Source of the DNA: Paenibacillus barengoltzii NBRC 101215
Lineage (GTDB): Bacteria; Bacillota; Bacilli; Paenibacillales; Paenibacillaceae
Direction: 5' to 3'
Length of the DNA: 64,000 bases
Assembly (NCBI RefSeq): GCF_004000745.1
Contig: NZ_BILV01000030.1
Location: 1-64,000 of the forward strand
The position numbers were made by a program, and so were the translations under genes. This document shows, piece by piece, positions 37,970 to 47,797 of this stretch (position 1 is the stretch's first letter; each line of letters opens with the position of its first letter). Below the pieces are notes generated by a model. That model did not search any database. It saw only the letters and a program-made list of their open reading frames with translations, and was not told where the DNA came from.

Positions 37970-38006
37970 GAGCCGCCCTCTCCTTTGCCAAAATAGTAAT
38001 CTTTGG

Positions 38007-38034
38007 TATCATATGCGGGGGTTTAGGCTCTTGT
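38007..38034 (-). promoter_or_regulatory. Sigma-K-like promoter of decapeptide-repeat gene
   Basis: On the minus strand AC (38033-38034), a 17-base spacer and CATATGATA (38007-38015), a full match to the B. subtilis sigma-K pattern AC-N16/17-CATANNNTA. Predicted transcription would begin about 30 bases before the TTG start. Confidence 0.55.
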
Positions 38035-38236
38035 CACAGCTTTTCGGCCTGATGCCGCCGCATGCCGCCTCCTGAAAAAGATGAAATGGTTTCCTCGTTT
38101 TCTACCGTTTTTAGCAGAACGTCCGCACGTTACAATATCCTTACGCGACAAACCTCGGAACGCACGTCGAAACACGCCGAAGTTCGCTGAAGTTCACGGA
38201 ACATCCCTTAAGCCTAAGTCCTGGAGGCAACTAGAC

Positions 38237-39550
38237 ATGAAAACCGATCTCGCCATAAACACCGCTCAAAAAGCATCCGTCAACCTCACCCCGGCTGCCG
38301 CAGGCACGTCGAATGAGCCTGACGCCAGCGCCCGATCGACGGATAGTCCCGCGACTGCACCCAATCTCGGGTATCGCCGCTCGTTTGCAATTATTTTGAC
38401 CAGCGTTGTGCTGTTAAGCTTCGGCGGGAAGCTCTATGAAATCATCCTGCCGCTGATGATGTATGACATCACTCATTCCTCTGTGGCGATGAGCAGTATG
38501 AAAACCGCAGAGCTGTTGCCCAACTTCTTCTTCGCCATCTTCATCGGCGTCTTGGTTGACCGCGTCAACAAAAAGCGCTGGGTCCTCTGGATGATCGGAC
38601 TGCAAGCGATTTTGCTGCTTGCCTTTGCCGTCTTATTCCGCAGCGGGATCCATCTGATGCCGGTCTATTACGCCATCGGCTTCCTGTTGATGACGCTGAA
38701 CTATGGATATTTTAATGCCGAGGTCAGCCTGATCAAACTGAGTGTCCCGGCTCGGGAACTGACAAGCGCCAATGCCAAGCTGAGCTTCGCCGAAACGTTT
38801 GTTGGCATTATGGGGCCGGCGTTGTCTGGTCTGATCCTGATGTTATCCGACATTTCTGATGGCTTGCTTATCACGTCGTTCTGTTACCTGATATGTATGG
38901 GGTTATTTACTAGACTAAAATTGGCGGAGCAAAAAGAAACCCCGCGGCAATCCCGATTCACCGCGGAGTTTCTGGAAGGCTGGCGCGCTTTTTGCGCGAA
39001 CAAGCCGCTTGTCTTGATGACCGTGTTCGTCGTCTTTCTAAACTGTACGCACACCGTGATTAGTACGACATCGATCTACTATGCCAAGGATGATTTGGGG
39101 TTATCGTCGTCCCTGCTGGCCGTAGTACTCTCGGCGTCAGGGGCCGGAGGTCTTGCCGGAAGCTTGCTGCTCAGCCGGTTAAGACAATCCTGGGGGCTGG
39201 GCAAAGTGTTTGCTGCATCCATCTTGCTGAATGTTATCGCTTATCTCCTTCTATTTATCACCGAAGGCCTCGTGATGTTCGCCGTTGCTCTTTTCTTATC
39301 CGGATTTGCCGCAACCCTGTACAGCGTGTCGGTGTACGCCTTCCGCCAAGAGCAGACGCCGGCCCCGCTGATGGGACGGATCGCCGGAATTACCGGGACC
39401 TGCTTCCGGATCGGCATGCCTATCGCCGTCTACGCCTCTGGCTGGGTTATCGCCTGGTGGGGTACAAGCGTTATCTTTATCGCCTGCGCGATATGGAATC
39501 TGACCGTCCTGGTCTTTTATGTGCGAACCCGGTTGTGGAACGTTCAGTAG
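38237..39550 (+). CDS. MFS transporter
   Basis: Membrane protein of 437 residues with about 12 hydrophobic segments and a hydrophilic Ala/Thr/Ser-rich N-terminus of about 45 residues. Start at 38237 behind CTGGAGG; the frame is open to 38081 without a ribosome site. LVDRVNKKRWVL is a motif-A-like loop. It resembles the MFS_3 group of macrolide- and siderophore-type exporters. It converges on the GH127 gene with 5 bases between stops. Substrate unknown. Confidence 0.82.
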   Translation: MKTDLAINTAQKASVNLTPAAAGTSNEPDASARSTDSPATAPNLGYRRSFAIILTSVVLLSFGGKLYEIILPLMMYDITHSSVAMSSMKTAELLPNFFFAIFIGVLVDRVNKKRWVLWMIGLQAILLLAFAVLFRSGIHLMPVYYAIGFLLMTLNYGYFNAEVSLIKLSVPARELTSANAKLSFAETFVGIMGPALSGLILMLSDISDGLLITSFCYLICMGLFTRLKLAEQKETPRQSRFTAEFLEGWRAFCANKPLVLMTVFVVFLNCTHTVISTTSIYYAKDDLGLSSSLLAVVLSASGAGGLAGSLLLSRLRQSWGLGKVFAASILLNVIAYLLLFITEGLVMFAVALFLSGFAATLYSVSVYAFRQEQTPAPLMGRIAGITGTCFRIGMPIAVYASGWVIAWWGTSVIFIACAIWNLTVLVFYVRTRLWNVQ

Positions 39551-39555
39551 ACGAT

Positions 39556-41529
39556 TTAGCGCTCGCGCACCCACACCATCATTTCCCCTTCGCCGCGGTT
39601 CGCCCAGGCATAATACGGGATAAACTTCAGCGTTGCCGGTTGCTCTGCCAGACGCGGCGACGCGCTGTACAATCCGCCGTCCCAGTCCGACCCGGTGATG
39701 CGAACCGCCTCCGTCTGCACGGTAACGATGCCGCCCACAAGATCGGCTTCGTATGCCGCGTGAAGTTCGGCCTCCCGCGGCAACACCAGCTCATGCAGGT
39801 TCGCCCCGTTGTCAGCCTGCTCCAGGCAATAGACGAGCGGACCGCGCTGCAGCGCCACCTTGCCGGCGTTGCCGCGTACGAGAGGATGGCTGTACATCCG
39901 CGTCACCGGCATCGCCAGCTTCAGCTCCACCACATCCCCTGCACACCATTGCCGTGCCAGCCGAATGTAGCCGTCCTGAAGCACAGCTCCCTCCAGTTTC
40001 ACTTCTACTCCATTCACGTGAAGGCTCGCTTCTGGGCACCAATCCGGCAGCCGTAACGCCAGTGTAAAACGGCCTTCTCCCTCTGGCTGCACCTCAAACC
40101 GCACCTTTCCATCCCAAGGATAATCGGTCGTTTGCGTCAGCTTCACCTTGCCGCCGCTCGTTGGCAATTCAGCTTCCCCGCCGATATAGAGATGCGCATA
40201 TACCGTATCGCCTTGCACTGTATAGATGTATTCGCCAAGTGAGGCTAGCAGCCGGGCGATATTTGGCGGACAGCAAGCGCAGCCGAACCATTCCTGACGA
40301 ACCGTTTTGATATGGTCAAACTTATGGTTCGCGCCTCCGCAAGCTTTCGGATCCACCTCCAGCGGATTCACATAGAAGAAATGCCTGCCGTCCCTTGCCA
40401 TTCCAGCGACAACCGTATTGTATAAAGCCCGCTCCATCACATTGGCATATCTCGAATCCGGCGAAATTCGCAGCATCCGTTGGGCGAAGAAGATCAGCCC
40501 GATAGAAGCGCAAGTCTCCGAATATACCGTGTCATTCGGCAGGTCGTAATCAAATGAAAATGCTTCGCCCTGCGGCATGGAGCCTACCCCGCCGGTAATA
40601 TACATCTGTTTGTCGACGATGTTGTCCCACAGCTTGCGGCAGGCAGCCAGCATCGACTCGTCACCGGTCAGCGCTGCAACGTCGGCCATCCCAGTCAACA
40701 TATACAGCAGCCGAACCGCATGCCCCACCGCAGTCTCCTGCTCTCGTACCGGCAGATGTGCCTGATGGTAAGCGAGATTCACATGATCGGCATGTCCCGC
40801 CCAGTGCGTTTGACCTCCCCGCCGCTTGAGCTCCTCTTCGAAGAAGAAAGGCTTCTGTCCCCGTTGCTCCAGGAAAAATTGGCTTAGTCGCAAATATCGC
40901 TCTTCTCCGGTCACCTCGTACAGCTTAACGAGCGCCAACTCGATTTCCTGATGGCCGTCGTACCCGGGCAGCTTGCCGGGTTCCGCACCAAACACGCTGT
41001 CGATATAATCCGCAAACTTGATGACGATGTCGAGCAGGTTTCTTTTGCCCGTGGCCCGATAATAGGCGACTCCCGCTTCAATCAAATGTCCTGCGCAATA
41101 CAGCTCATGGCATTCCGTCAGATTCGTCCAGCGCTTGTCCGGCTCCTTCAGGATATAATACGTGTTCAAATACCCGTCTTCCCGTTGTGCCAAGGCCATC
41201 GTATCAATTAACCCGTCGGCGATCGCTGCCAGCTCCGGATTTGGATCCGCTTCCAAAATATAAGCAGCGGCTTCCAGCCATTTCGCCAAATCGCTGTCCT
41301 GGAATACCAGCCCGTAATATTCTCCCTGAGCCTGCCCTGCGGCAATTTGGAAATTGCGTACAGCGCCGCTAGGTTCAGCACCTTCCACCCGATCATTTAA
41401 TGCTTCCCATTGATAAGGAACAACCACATCCTTCACCAAACGGATATAGTAACTCCAAAATTCGTCTCGAATGTTCACCCGATTCAGCGCAACCCGCTCG
41501 GAACGCGGCATTTGCCCGGCTAACTTCAT
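39556..41529 (-). CDS. GH127 beta-L-arabinofuranosidase
   Basis: Cytoplasmic enzyme of 657 residues that releases beta-L-arabinofuranose from arabino-oligosaccharides, such as those of plant hydroxyproline-rich glycoproteins. The zinc-thiolate site is visible: E338 and C340 (YSETC) and the CACCPPN block with C419/C420, corresponding to the Glu/Cys ligands and Cys nucleophile described for Bifidobacterium HypBA1. An (alpha/alpha)6 barrel covers about 60-440, with beta-sandwich domains to the end. It is divergent from an AraC regulator. Confidence 0.93.
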   Translation of the reverse strand: MKLAGQMPRSERVALNRVNIRDEFWSYYIRLVKDVVVPYQWEALNDRVEGAEPSGAVRNFQIAAGQAQGEYYGLVFQDSDLAKWLEAAAYILEADPNPELAAIADGLIDTMALAQREDGYLNTYYILKEPDKRWTNLTECHELYCAGHLIEAGVAYYRATGKRNLLDIVIKFADYIDSVFGAEPGKLPGYDGHQEIELALVKLYEVTGEERYLRLSQFFLEQRGQKPFFFEEELKRRGGQTHWAGHADHVNLAYHQAHLPVREQETAVGHAVRLLYMLTGMADVAALTGDESMLAACRKLWDNIVDKQMYITGGVGSMPQGEAFSFDYDLPNDTVYSETCASIGLIFFAQRMLRISPDSRYANVMERALYNTVVAGMARDGRHFFYVNPLEVDPKACGGANHKFDHIKTVRQEWFGCACCPPNIARLLASLGEYIYTVQGDTVYAHLYIGGEAELPTSGGKVKLTQTTDYPWDGKVRFEVQPEGEGRFTLALRLPDWCPEASLHVNGVEVKLEGAVLQDGYIRLARQWCAGDVVELKLAMPVTRMYSHPLVRGNAGKVALQRGPLVYCLEQADNGANLHELVLPREAELHAAYEADLVGGIVTVQTEAVRITGSDWDGGLYSASPRLAEQPATLKFIPYYAWANRGEGEMMVWVRER

Positions 41530-41661
41530 CGCAAGGCCTCCTCCTTTTTTTCAAAAAATCATACTGACAAATCTCATTTTATCTCATATATTTAGAACGA
41601 AATACGAATCCTATCAACCTCAAAGTTATAATATTTCACACTCAAAATGGAGGAGAGTTCC

Positions 41662-42543
41662 TTGCCGAAACCAACGGACCTGGTACAGCTGACGGCGCCG
41701 CCTTTGCCTTATTTTTTGGAATGTGGACATACCGTCTATCAGCCCGGAGACGAGCATCCCAACCGACGGAATATCGGGATCTTTGATTGGATCGTCGTGG
41801 AATCCGGCACGTTATACCTCGGGGAGTCGGGGCAATCCTGGAGCTTAGGGGCCGGCCAATCGCTGCTGCTGTTGCCCGATCGGCATCATTACGCGGTGAA
41901 GCCCTGCGAGGAGATAACATCGTTTTATTGGCTGCATTTTCATACGGTCTGTGCTTGGCAGCAACTCCCGGCAGAGGAAGCGGATCATCGTTATCCGGAC
42001 GCGGATGAGCATTACAGCCGTTTCCTGGCTGCACCGTACTCTCTGCATCTGCCGAAAGCGTGGGACCTTCCTTCACCGGACCAGACGTTCCGCTTGTTCC
42101 GACAGCTGTTGGGAGGCCTCGGGGAACGTCAATCCCGGGCGTTTTGGAACCGGCAGCAGCGGTTCGAGGAATTGCTTCGCTCAATGGACCTCCGGCAGTT
42201 GGAATCGCATGCCTCGCCGGTAGTAACCGTTGCGGAGAAGGCCGAGGCCTACATCAAGAGCAACTTCCGTTCGGAGCTTAACAGCGGGCAGATGGCCGAT
42301 GCCTTGCATTACCACTATAACTACATCACGCGCTGCATGAAGCAGGTATATGGCATGACGCCCAACGATTACTTGCTGCATTACCGGCTAGAGCAAGCCA
42401 AGCTGCTGCTGCTGACCACAGAGTGGCCGATTGCGGACATTGCTTCTTACGTTGGCTTCAACAGCACGCCCTACTTCTCGAACCGGTTTGCGTTCAAAAA
42501 CGGCTGCTCTCCCCGCGAGTTCCGCAAGCGATATATGTCTTAA
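41662..42543 (+). CDS. AraC-family regulator
   Basis: 293 residues from the TTG at 41662, six bases behind GGAGGAG; the ATG at 41647 overlaps that ribosome site. The N-terminal cupin sensor (about 25-110, with LLLPDRHHYAV) and C-terminal double helix-turn-helix (NSGQMADALHYHYNYITRCM, ADIASYVGFNSTPYFSNRF) are clear. It is divergent from the GH127 gene across about 130 bases, so it is the probable activator of arabinofuranosidase expression (inference). Confidence 0.9.
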   Translation: MPKPTDLVQLTAPPLPYFLECGHTVYQPGDEHPNRRNIGIFDWIVVESGTLYLGESGQSWSLGAGQSLLLLPDRHHYAVKPCEEITSFYWLHFHTVCAWQQLPAEEADHRYPDADEHYSRFLAAPYSLHLPKAWDLPSPDQTFRLFRQLLGGLGERQSRAFWNRQQRFEELLRSMDLRQLESHASPVVTVAEKAEAYIKSNFRSELNSGQMADALHYHYNYITRCMKQVYGMTPNDYLLHYRLEQAKLLLLTTEWPIADIASYVGFNSTPYFSNRFAFKNGCSPREFRKRYMS

Positions 42544-42581
42544 GAAAACGTCATTCTTTCTGATATCTTAAAAAACAAAAA

Positions 42582-42616
42582 AACCGCCCATTGCATAAAG
42601 CCCAGCGCGGACGGTT
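42582..42616 (-). terminator. Terminator of lipoprotein gene
   Basis: AACCGTCC/GGGCGGTT stem followed on the minus strand by TTTTTTTGTTTTTT, 11 bases past the stop at 42627. Confidence 0.8.
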
Positions 42617-42626
42617 TCATTCATAA

Positions 42627-43535
42627 TTAATTTGTTGCCACAACGGTGTTGATCGATGCGAACGCATGCGGACCAAAGCCTTCCGATGCCTCGCCAACCG
42701 GTTGATTCAGCAGAAAGGCAAATCCCTGCCCGTTGATGTTCTTGACGATATACTGCTGGGTCAGCCCCTTGCCTTGGGCGATCAGGAACAGCTCCGCATC
42801 ACGCATCGTATCGTAGATCTGATCGCCGCTGCGCTGCTCCACGTTACCGATTTTCGACATCTCCCTCTTGGCTGCTTTGGCCAGTTCCTCGATGTTGTAA
42901 TCGGCAGGCAGCTTGGAAATGATCACATGATAATCCGGGTCGTAATTCATCATGAGCTTGTTGGTTTTGGCATCAAAGGAGAAGATGTCGAACATATAAA
43001 ATGCGTAGCCGTCGCCCTTTTGCAAAGTGGCCGCTTTCGTCTCTTTCATGCCTTCCAGCTCAAGCTCAATCGATTTCTCCGCCGGCAGATCCGATGTTGC
43101 ACCGGAGTCCGTAGCCTCTTTGGCAGGAGCCGTTTCCAGCTTCATTAAGACGAGTTGCTTCAGCGCAGCATCGCCTTCCACTGCCCGCTCCACATACTCG
43201 AATGACACCGGCGTGCCTTGCACCAGACTCTGAGCCGACGCGCTTATAGTTTCATCCATTTGAAAAGCCGTTGGCGTCCCCTCCACCTCAATCTCCGCAG
43301 AGTGGTTGTCAATCAAACCAACAAACGTTCCCGTCCCCTGCTTCGTTTCGGCTGCGACGTCATCGGGTGAGTTGTTGCCTGTCTCCGTCTGGTTCTCATT
43401 CGTTTCACCGCCAGCATTCATTCCAGGCTCAGCACTGTTCCCGGCACAAGCGGTCAACGAAATCACAAGCAGGATCATTCCCAGCCAGCCGGCGGTCTTC
43501 TTCCATCTATGTTTCTTTAAGCTCATGTTTGTCAT
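42627..43535 (-). CDS. Lipoprotein of unknown function
   Basis: 302 residues from 43535 (MTNMSLKKH...), behind GGGGGTG. The signal peptide has the lipobox SLTAC, then an Asn/Glu/Gly/Thr-rich linker (about 30-60). A short beta domain (GTFVGLIDNHSAEIEVEG, about 68-130) resembles small modules that bind or sense cofactors. A second domain (about 165-300) has no family I recognise (GYAFYMFDIFSFDAKTNKLMMNYD). It lies beside the BdbCD pair but is separated from it by a terminator. Confidence 0.7.
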   Translation of the reverse strand: MTNMSLKKHRWKKTAGWLGMILLVISLTACAGNSAEPGMNAGGETNENQTETGNNSPDDVAAETKQGTGTFVGLIDNHSAEIEVEGTPTAFQMDETISASAQSLVQGTPVSFEYVERAVEGDAALKQLVLMKLETAPAKEATDSGATSDLPAEKSIELELEGMKETKAATLQKGDGYAFYMFDIFSFDAKTNKLMMNYDPDYHVIISKLPADYNIEELAKAAKREMSKIGNVEQRSGDQIYDTMRDAELFLIAQGKGLTQQYIVKNINGQGFAFLLNQPVGEASEGFGPHAFASINTVVATN

Positions 43536-43627
43536 GATAAGCACCCCCACATACACAGACGGCTTAACTCTTTAAAAGGTTGCCACCGCAAAGCAATTTA
43601 CGCGAACGCTTCGCAAAAGCGCAAAAA

Positions 43628-43662
43628 AGAGGCAGCCTCCTTAAGACGGAGAGCTTGCCTCT
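43628..43662 (-). terminator. Terminator of bdbD-bdbC
   Basis: AGAGGCA/TGCCTCT stem with GGAG/CTCC inside, followed on the minus strand by CTCTTTTTTGC, just past the bdbC stop. Confidence 0.82.
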
Positions 43663-43672
43663 TCCTAATTCC

Positions 43673-44119
43673 TTACTGTTCCTCAACTTCTTTGCCCTCG
43701 CGAGCGGCCAATAAGAACAGGACGATCAGCACGAAGGCAACCAGTGCCATGAACGGAATCGTAATAAATCCGAGCCAGCCTTGCCCAAGATAATCGACGT
43801 TGCAAGGAACGCCAATTTTGCAGGGAAGCAGCTTGGCTAACGCCGGGATTTTTTGCTCACTGTAATGATAAATGGAGATCATGCCGCCAATGATGCTGAG
43901 CGGGAGCACATACGGAATGATGTGCCGATCGTTCTTATACGCAGCAATCCCCAGCAAAATGACCTGCGGGTACATGAAGATCCGCTGGAACCAGCACAGC
44001 CGGCACGGCTCATAATGCAGCACTTCGCTTAGATACAAGCTGCCCGCCGTCGCGACCATCGCAACCAGCCAGGCGAGGTAGATGCCGTAGTCCCTCAAAA
44101 ACCCCCGCATCGTCCTCAT
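43673..44119 (-). CDS. bdbC: Thiol oxidase, DsbB/BdbC family
   Basis: Membrane protein of 148 residues with four hydrophobic segments. It reoxidises a partner thiol-disulfide oxidoreductase by passing electrons to quinone. The first redox pair is CRLC in [11 protein letters not shown]; the second is the two Cys of [15 protein letters not shown] in the outer loop. It follows the DsbA-like gene by 44 bases, the usual bdbDC order. Confidence 0.93.
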   Translation of the reverse strand: MRTMRGFLRDYGIYLAWLVAMVATAGSLYLSEVLHYEPCRLCWFQRIFMYPQVILLGIAAYKNDRHIIPYVLPLSIIGGMISIYHYSEQKIPALAKLLPCKIGVPCNVDYLGQGWLGFITIPFMALVAFVLIVLFLLAAREGKEVEEQ

Positions 44120-44163
44120 TCCTCCTCTTTACTCCTTTTTCAACCTCGGTTGACTAGAAGGTC

Positions 44164-44877
44164 TTACTCTCCGGCCAGTTCGTTGTCGATGGTCTTCTTC
44201 AGCGTCTCATAATCGCCAAGGTTGCCGGCATACTCGATCCCATTGATGAAGAACGTCGGTGTGCTGTCTACACCCAGCTTGTCTCCTCGAGCCAAATGCG
44301 CTGACACCTCGTCCTGATACGTGGCCTCTGCGATATCTTTCTGCAACAGGTCGTAATCGATGGGTAACTCCAGCTCCTTAGCCAGGTTGACCAAAAATTC
44401 AGGCGAAGCCCAACCGCTGTTCTCCTCCCCCTGGCGTTCAAAAATCGCATCGAAATATGTCCAGAATGCCTCATTGCTTTGATGATACACCGATTGAGCG
44501 GCCAGCGCGGCCGTAAACGAATCGGAACCGATAAACGGCAAATTCATGAAATAAAAAGCAACTTTACCTTGATCTATATAATCCTTCGCCAACTCTGGCT
44601 TAATCAGTTCATTAACATGTTTACAAGACGGACATTGATAATCCCCAAACTCCACAATCTTAACAGGGGCATCAGCTTGTCCCAACACAGGCAGCGCAGC
44701 ATAATCAAATTCGACGGGCTTCGGTTTCGGCTGAATCGTCAAGACAACGATGATCAGAATCAGAAGCAACCCCACGGTCGAAAACCAGATCAGACGTCTC
44801 CTCTTTAATTGCTGTTGCTGCTTTTGTTGTTCGGCTTTGCGCTTGGCCAAAGCGTTCTTTGTTGTTTTCGGCGGCAT
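44164..44877 (-). CDS. bdbD: DsbA-like thiol-disulfide oxidoreductase (BdbD)
   Basis: 237 residues from 44877, behind GAAGGGA; the frame is open to 44913. A basic N-terminus, one membrane anchor (about 30-48) and an extracellular thioredoxin-like domain are visible. The active site is CPSC in VEFGDYQCPSCKHV, and the cis-Pro loop is in GVDSTPTFFING. It introduces disulfides into exported proteins with BdbC as electron acceptor. Confidence 0.92.
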   Translation of the reverse strand: MPPKTTKNALAKRKAEQQKQQQQLKRRRLIWFSTVGLLLILIIVVLTIQPKPKPVEFDYAALPVLGQADAPVKIVEFGDYQCPSCKHVNELIKPELAKDYIDQGKVAFYFMNLPFIGSDSFTAALAAQSVYHQSNEAFWTYFDAIFERQGEENSGWASPEFLVNLAKELELPIDYDLLQKDIAEATYQDEVSAHLARGDKLGVDSTPTFFINGIEYAGNLGDYETLKKTIDNELAGE

Positions 44878-45002
44878 GCGATCCCTTCTTTCCATATAAT
44901 AGTTCATTTTCAATATACGTTTTATCCTGCAACCATTCTAGTTACAAAAGCAAGATTCGTCAAGTTGAGCCTAGAACTTCGCTGGAACTTTCCCATAATA
45001 AA

Positions 45003-45039
45003 AGGCTGCCCTAACGCCCAAGGCATTAGTAGCAGCCCT
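45003..45039 (-). terminator. Terminator of L25/ctc gene
   Basis: GGGCTGC/GCAGCC stem with CTAATGCC/GGGCGTTAG inside, followed on the minus strand by TTTTATTAT. Confidence 0.78.
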
Positions 45040-45072
45040 TCAAAGAAACTCCTATCCAGCGATCGTCTTAGA

Positions 45073-45711
45073 TTATTCTTTCGCTTCGTCCGCGCCTACC
45101 GTTCCTTCAGGTTCGCCGTCAGCCGAGGCTTCCTTCGCCAAATCCGCATCAGCCACCCGTGGCAGCACGATGGAAGCTAGCAATTCCTCTGGCTGAGCAT
45201 GCATCGTCACGCCTTCCGGCAGCTTCACATCTCCGGCCATCAGCTTGTCCCCTGCATCCAGCGAAGAAATATCGACCTCCAAGGATGCCGGCAAAACATC
45301 CGGTAAACCCTCCACTTCCAGCTCCGTCTCCTGAATCTGCAATACACCGCCTACCTTCGCTCCCGCAGCCGTACCTGTGTAATGCAGCGGTATTTTTACG
45401 CGAATCGGTTTGTTTTTGGACACTTGTTGAAAATCGACATGCAAAATCTTCCCTTGCTGTTGCTGAACATCTTTAATCAGCGCCGGGACGGTTGGCCCCC
45501 CTTCGACATTCAGATCAAAAAACTCCGATCTGCCTGTCCGTACAACCTTCAACAGCTCCTTCTCGTCCACATAAACTGCAAGGTTCTCGGTTTCCGCTCC
45601 ATACACAACCGCAGGAACACGTCCATGTTGTCTCAGCTTGCGCAGCGTGGAACGATGGAAATCCGTTCTTGGCGTAGCATTTAGTTGAAACGTGTGATGG
45701 TTCGTACTCAT
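45073..45711 (-). CDS. rplY: Ribosomal protein L25 / general stress protein Ctc
   Basis: 212 residues: an N-terminal L25 domain binding 5S rRNA (about 6-95, FHRSTLRKLRQHGRVPAVVYG) and a C-terminal TL5 beta domain (about 100-185), then an acidic Ala/Glu tail. In B. subtilis the homologue Ctc is a sigma-B general stress protein. A weak sigma-B-like motif lies at 45789-45813. Confidence 0.94.
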   Translation of the reverse strand: MSTNHHTFQLNATPRTDFHRSTLRKLRQHGRVPAVVYGAETENLAVYVDEKELLKVVRTGRSEFFDLNVEGGPTVPALIKDVQQQQGKILHVDFQQVSKNKPIRVKIPLHYTGTAAGAKVGGVLQIQETELEVEGLPDVLPASLEVDISSLDAGDKLMAGDVKLPEGVTMHAQPEELLASIVLPRVADADLAKEASADGEPEGTVGADEAKE

Positions 45712-45788
45712 CTTGCAACAACCTCCTTGAAATTGTGCCTATTGCATCACTGACATGATTGCCATGGCATAAGCTCCATAAACGTATA

Positions 45789-45813
45789 GTGCCCATTTTT
45801 ACCACCACTAAAC
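45789..45813 (-). promoter_or_regulatory. Weak sigma-B-like motif before ctc
   Basis: GTTTAG, 13 bases, GGGCAC on the minus strand, compared with GTTTAA-N12/15-GGGTAT. Two bases of the -10 box differ. Many paenibacilli lack sigma-B, so this is tentative. Confidence 0.25.
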
Positions 45814-45926
45814 TTCTCAATGTTCTATGCTCTTCTGGCCTCTTTTGCACCATTATCCCTTTGCTTCAGAATTAGAGTTCGATCAAAGGCTGATCCTCCT
45901 AGTTCCGAGCTATGCGGTGTTCCCTA

Positions 45927-45963
45927 CACCCCCTGATGCAACGGGATAATCATCGAAAAGAGG
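45927..45963. repeat. Dispersed 37-nt element, copy 2
   Basis: The core CCTGATGCAACGGGATAATC (45932-45951) is identical to 402-421. It lies beyond the ptsI terminator, as copy 1 lies beyond the lacZ terminator. Confidence 0.6.
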
Positions 45964-46019
45964 GCCAGACACCCCCAACAGTCCGCAAAAGAGCATCACA
46001 TGAATCGCCTCGCCAAAGG

Positions 46020-46048
46020 AAAAAACCGGCGCCTTAACGGCACCGGTT
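46020..46048 (-). terminator. Terminator of pts operon
   Basis: AACCGGTGCC/GGCGCCGGTT stem with loop GTTAA, followed on the minus strand by TTTTTTCC. Confidence 0.82.
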
Positions 46049-46084
46049 CAAGAGGAAACCCTATTATTTATCAATTGGAAAAGA

Positions 46085-47797
46085 TTATGCTTCGATCGAG
46101 CGAACCAGCTCTACGACCTGTTCAGCCGTCTGCATTTGCAGTGCCTTCGCTGCCAGCTGCTCCATATCTGCTTTGGACAGCTTGGAGATTTGCGAACGAG
46201 CCGGCAGGATCGAAGTTGCGCTCATGCTGAATTCATCCAGTCCAAGCCCCAGCAACAACGGAATTGCCGTTGCATCGCCAGCCATCTCGCCGCACATTCC
46301 AGCCCATTTGCCTTCTTTGTGCGCTGCATCGATGACCATTTTGACCAAGCGTAAAATCGATGGGTTATATGGCTGATACAAGTAAGATACACGTTCGTTC
46401 ATGCGATCGGCTGCCATCGTATATTGAATAAGGTCGTTGGTACCAATACTGAAGAAGTCCACTTCTTTGGCGAACTGATCGGCCAAGACCGCAGTCGAAG
46501 GAATCTCCACCATAATGCCGAGTTGAATCTCGTCGGAGACTTGAACGCCTTCGGCTTGCAGCTTCTCCTTCTCTTCCAGGAGCAGCGCCTTCGCCGCGCG
46601 GAACTCATCCAACGTTGCGATCATTGGGAACATGATGCGCAGGGTACCGTATACGCTGGCGCGAAGCAAAGCGCGCAGCTGCGTGCGGAACAAATCCTTC
46701 TGCTCCAGACACAGGCGAATCGCACGGAAGCCCAGGAACGGGTTCATTTCCTTCGGCAGATTCAAATAAGGCAGTTCTTTGTCGCCGCCGATATCCAACG
46801 TGCGGACAACGACCGGTTTTCCTTCCATTTTTTCCAGCACGGTCTTGTAGGCGTTGAATTGAACATCCTCCGAAGGCAGCTCTGTGCGTCCCATGTACAG
46901 GAATTCTGTCCGGTACAAGCCCACTCCTTCACCGCCGTTCTCCAGCACGCCCGTCACGTCGTTAGGCGTACCGATGTTCGCAGCCAATTCCACGTGAACG
47001 CCGTCCTTCGACGTCGTCTGCACCTCGCGCAGCTTCTTCCATTCTTCAATCTGCACCAGGTACTTATCGCGTTTGGCTTTGTACTCGTTCAGAACATCCT
47101 CGGTCGGATTAATGATGACACTGCCGTCCAATCCGTCCACGATCACCAGATCGCCGCTGTTTACCTTATCCAGCACCTCTTTGGTACCAACAACCGCCGG
47201 GATTTCCAGCGAGCGGGCCATGATTGCCGAGTGCGACGTCCGTCCGCCAATATTCGTTGTAAAGCCTTTAACGTAATTGCGATTCAACTGTGCCGTATCC
47301 GACGGCGTCAAGTCTTCCGCAATCACGATGACTTCCTCGTTGATGTCAGCCGGGTTGACGTAGTTCAGTCCGAGCAAATGCGTAAGCACACGCTTGGTAA
47401 CGTCTCGCATATCTGCTGCGCGTTCCTTGAGGTAGGCGCTTTTCATATTTTCAAACATCGAGATGAATTCATTAGCGGTTTCATTCAGAGCATACTCCGC
47501 ACTCACGTTCTCAGCCGTGATTTTATCGCGAACCGGCGTCAACAGCTCAGGGTCGTTCAAAATCAACAAATGGGATTCAAAAATCTCCGCTTTCTTCTCA
47601 CCAAGCTCTTGAAGCGTGCGCTCTTTGATCGCTTCGAGCTCCTGTTGAGATTTGGCCAGAGCTTCGTCCAGGCGCGCCAATTCCGCAGCGGAATCGGAAG
47701 CATCCCGACGATGAATCGTATAGTCGGGATGTTCCAACTTGAAAGCTTTGGCGATGGCCACGCCAGCCGAAGCGGCAATGCCTTCAATCTTAAGCAT
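46085..47797 (-). CDS. ptsI: PTS enzyme I
   Basis: Phosphoenolpyruvate-protein phosphotransferase, 570 residues, cytoplasmic. It autophosphorylates from PEP on the His in [21 protein letters not shown] and passes the phosphate to HPr. The PEP-binding barrel carries [15 protein letters not shown] and the late Cys motif MCGEMAGD. It overlaps ptsH by 8 bases, showing translational coupling. Confidence 0.97.
   Translation of the reverse strand: MLKIEGIAASAGVAIAKAFKLEHPDYTIHRRDASDSAAELARLDEALAKSQQELEAIKERTLQELGEKKAEIFESHLLILNDPELLTPVRDKITAENVSAEYALNETANEFISMFENMKSAYLKERAADMRDVTKRVLTHLLGLNYVNPADINEEVIVIAEDLTPSDTAQLNRNYVKGFTTNIGGRTSHSAIMARSLEIPAVVGTKEVLDKVNSGDLVIVDGLDGSVIINPTEDVLNEYKAKRDKYLVQIEEWKKLREVQTTSKDGVHVELAANIGTPNDVTGVLENGGEGVGLYRTEFLYMGRTELPSEDVQFNAYKTVLEKMEGKPVVVRTLDIGGDKELPYLNLPKEMNPFLGFRAIRLCLEQKDLFRTQLRALLRASVYGTLRIMFPMIATLDEFRAAKALLLEEKEKLQAEGVQVSDEIQLGIMVEIPSTAVLADQFAKEVDFFSIGTNDLIQYTMAADRMNERVSYLYQPYNPSILRLVKMVIDAAHKEGKWAGMCGEMAGDATAIPLLLGLGLDEFSMSATSILPARSQISKLSKADMEQLAAKALQMQTAEQVVELVRSIEA

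Larger units (their letters stand above)
45712..46084. other. Gap between ctc and ptsI
   Basis: No gene seen in these 373 bases. They contain the ctc upstream region, the second copy of the dispersed element (45927-45963) and the ptsI terminator (46020-46048). A short ATG-started frame at 46000 runs antisense into ptsI and is not convincing. Confidence 0.6.
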
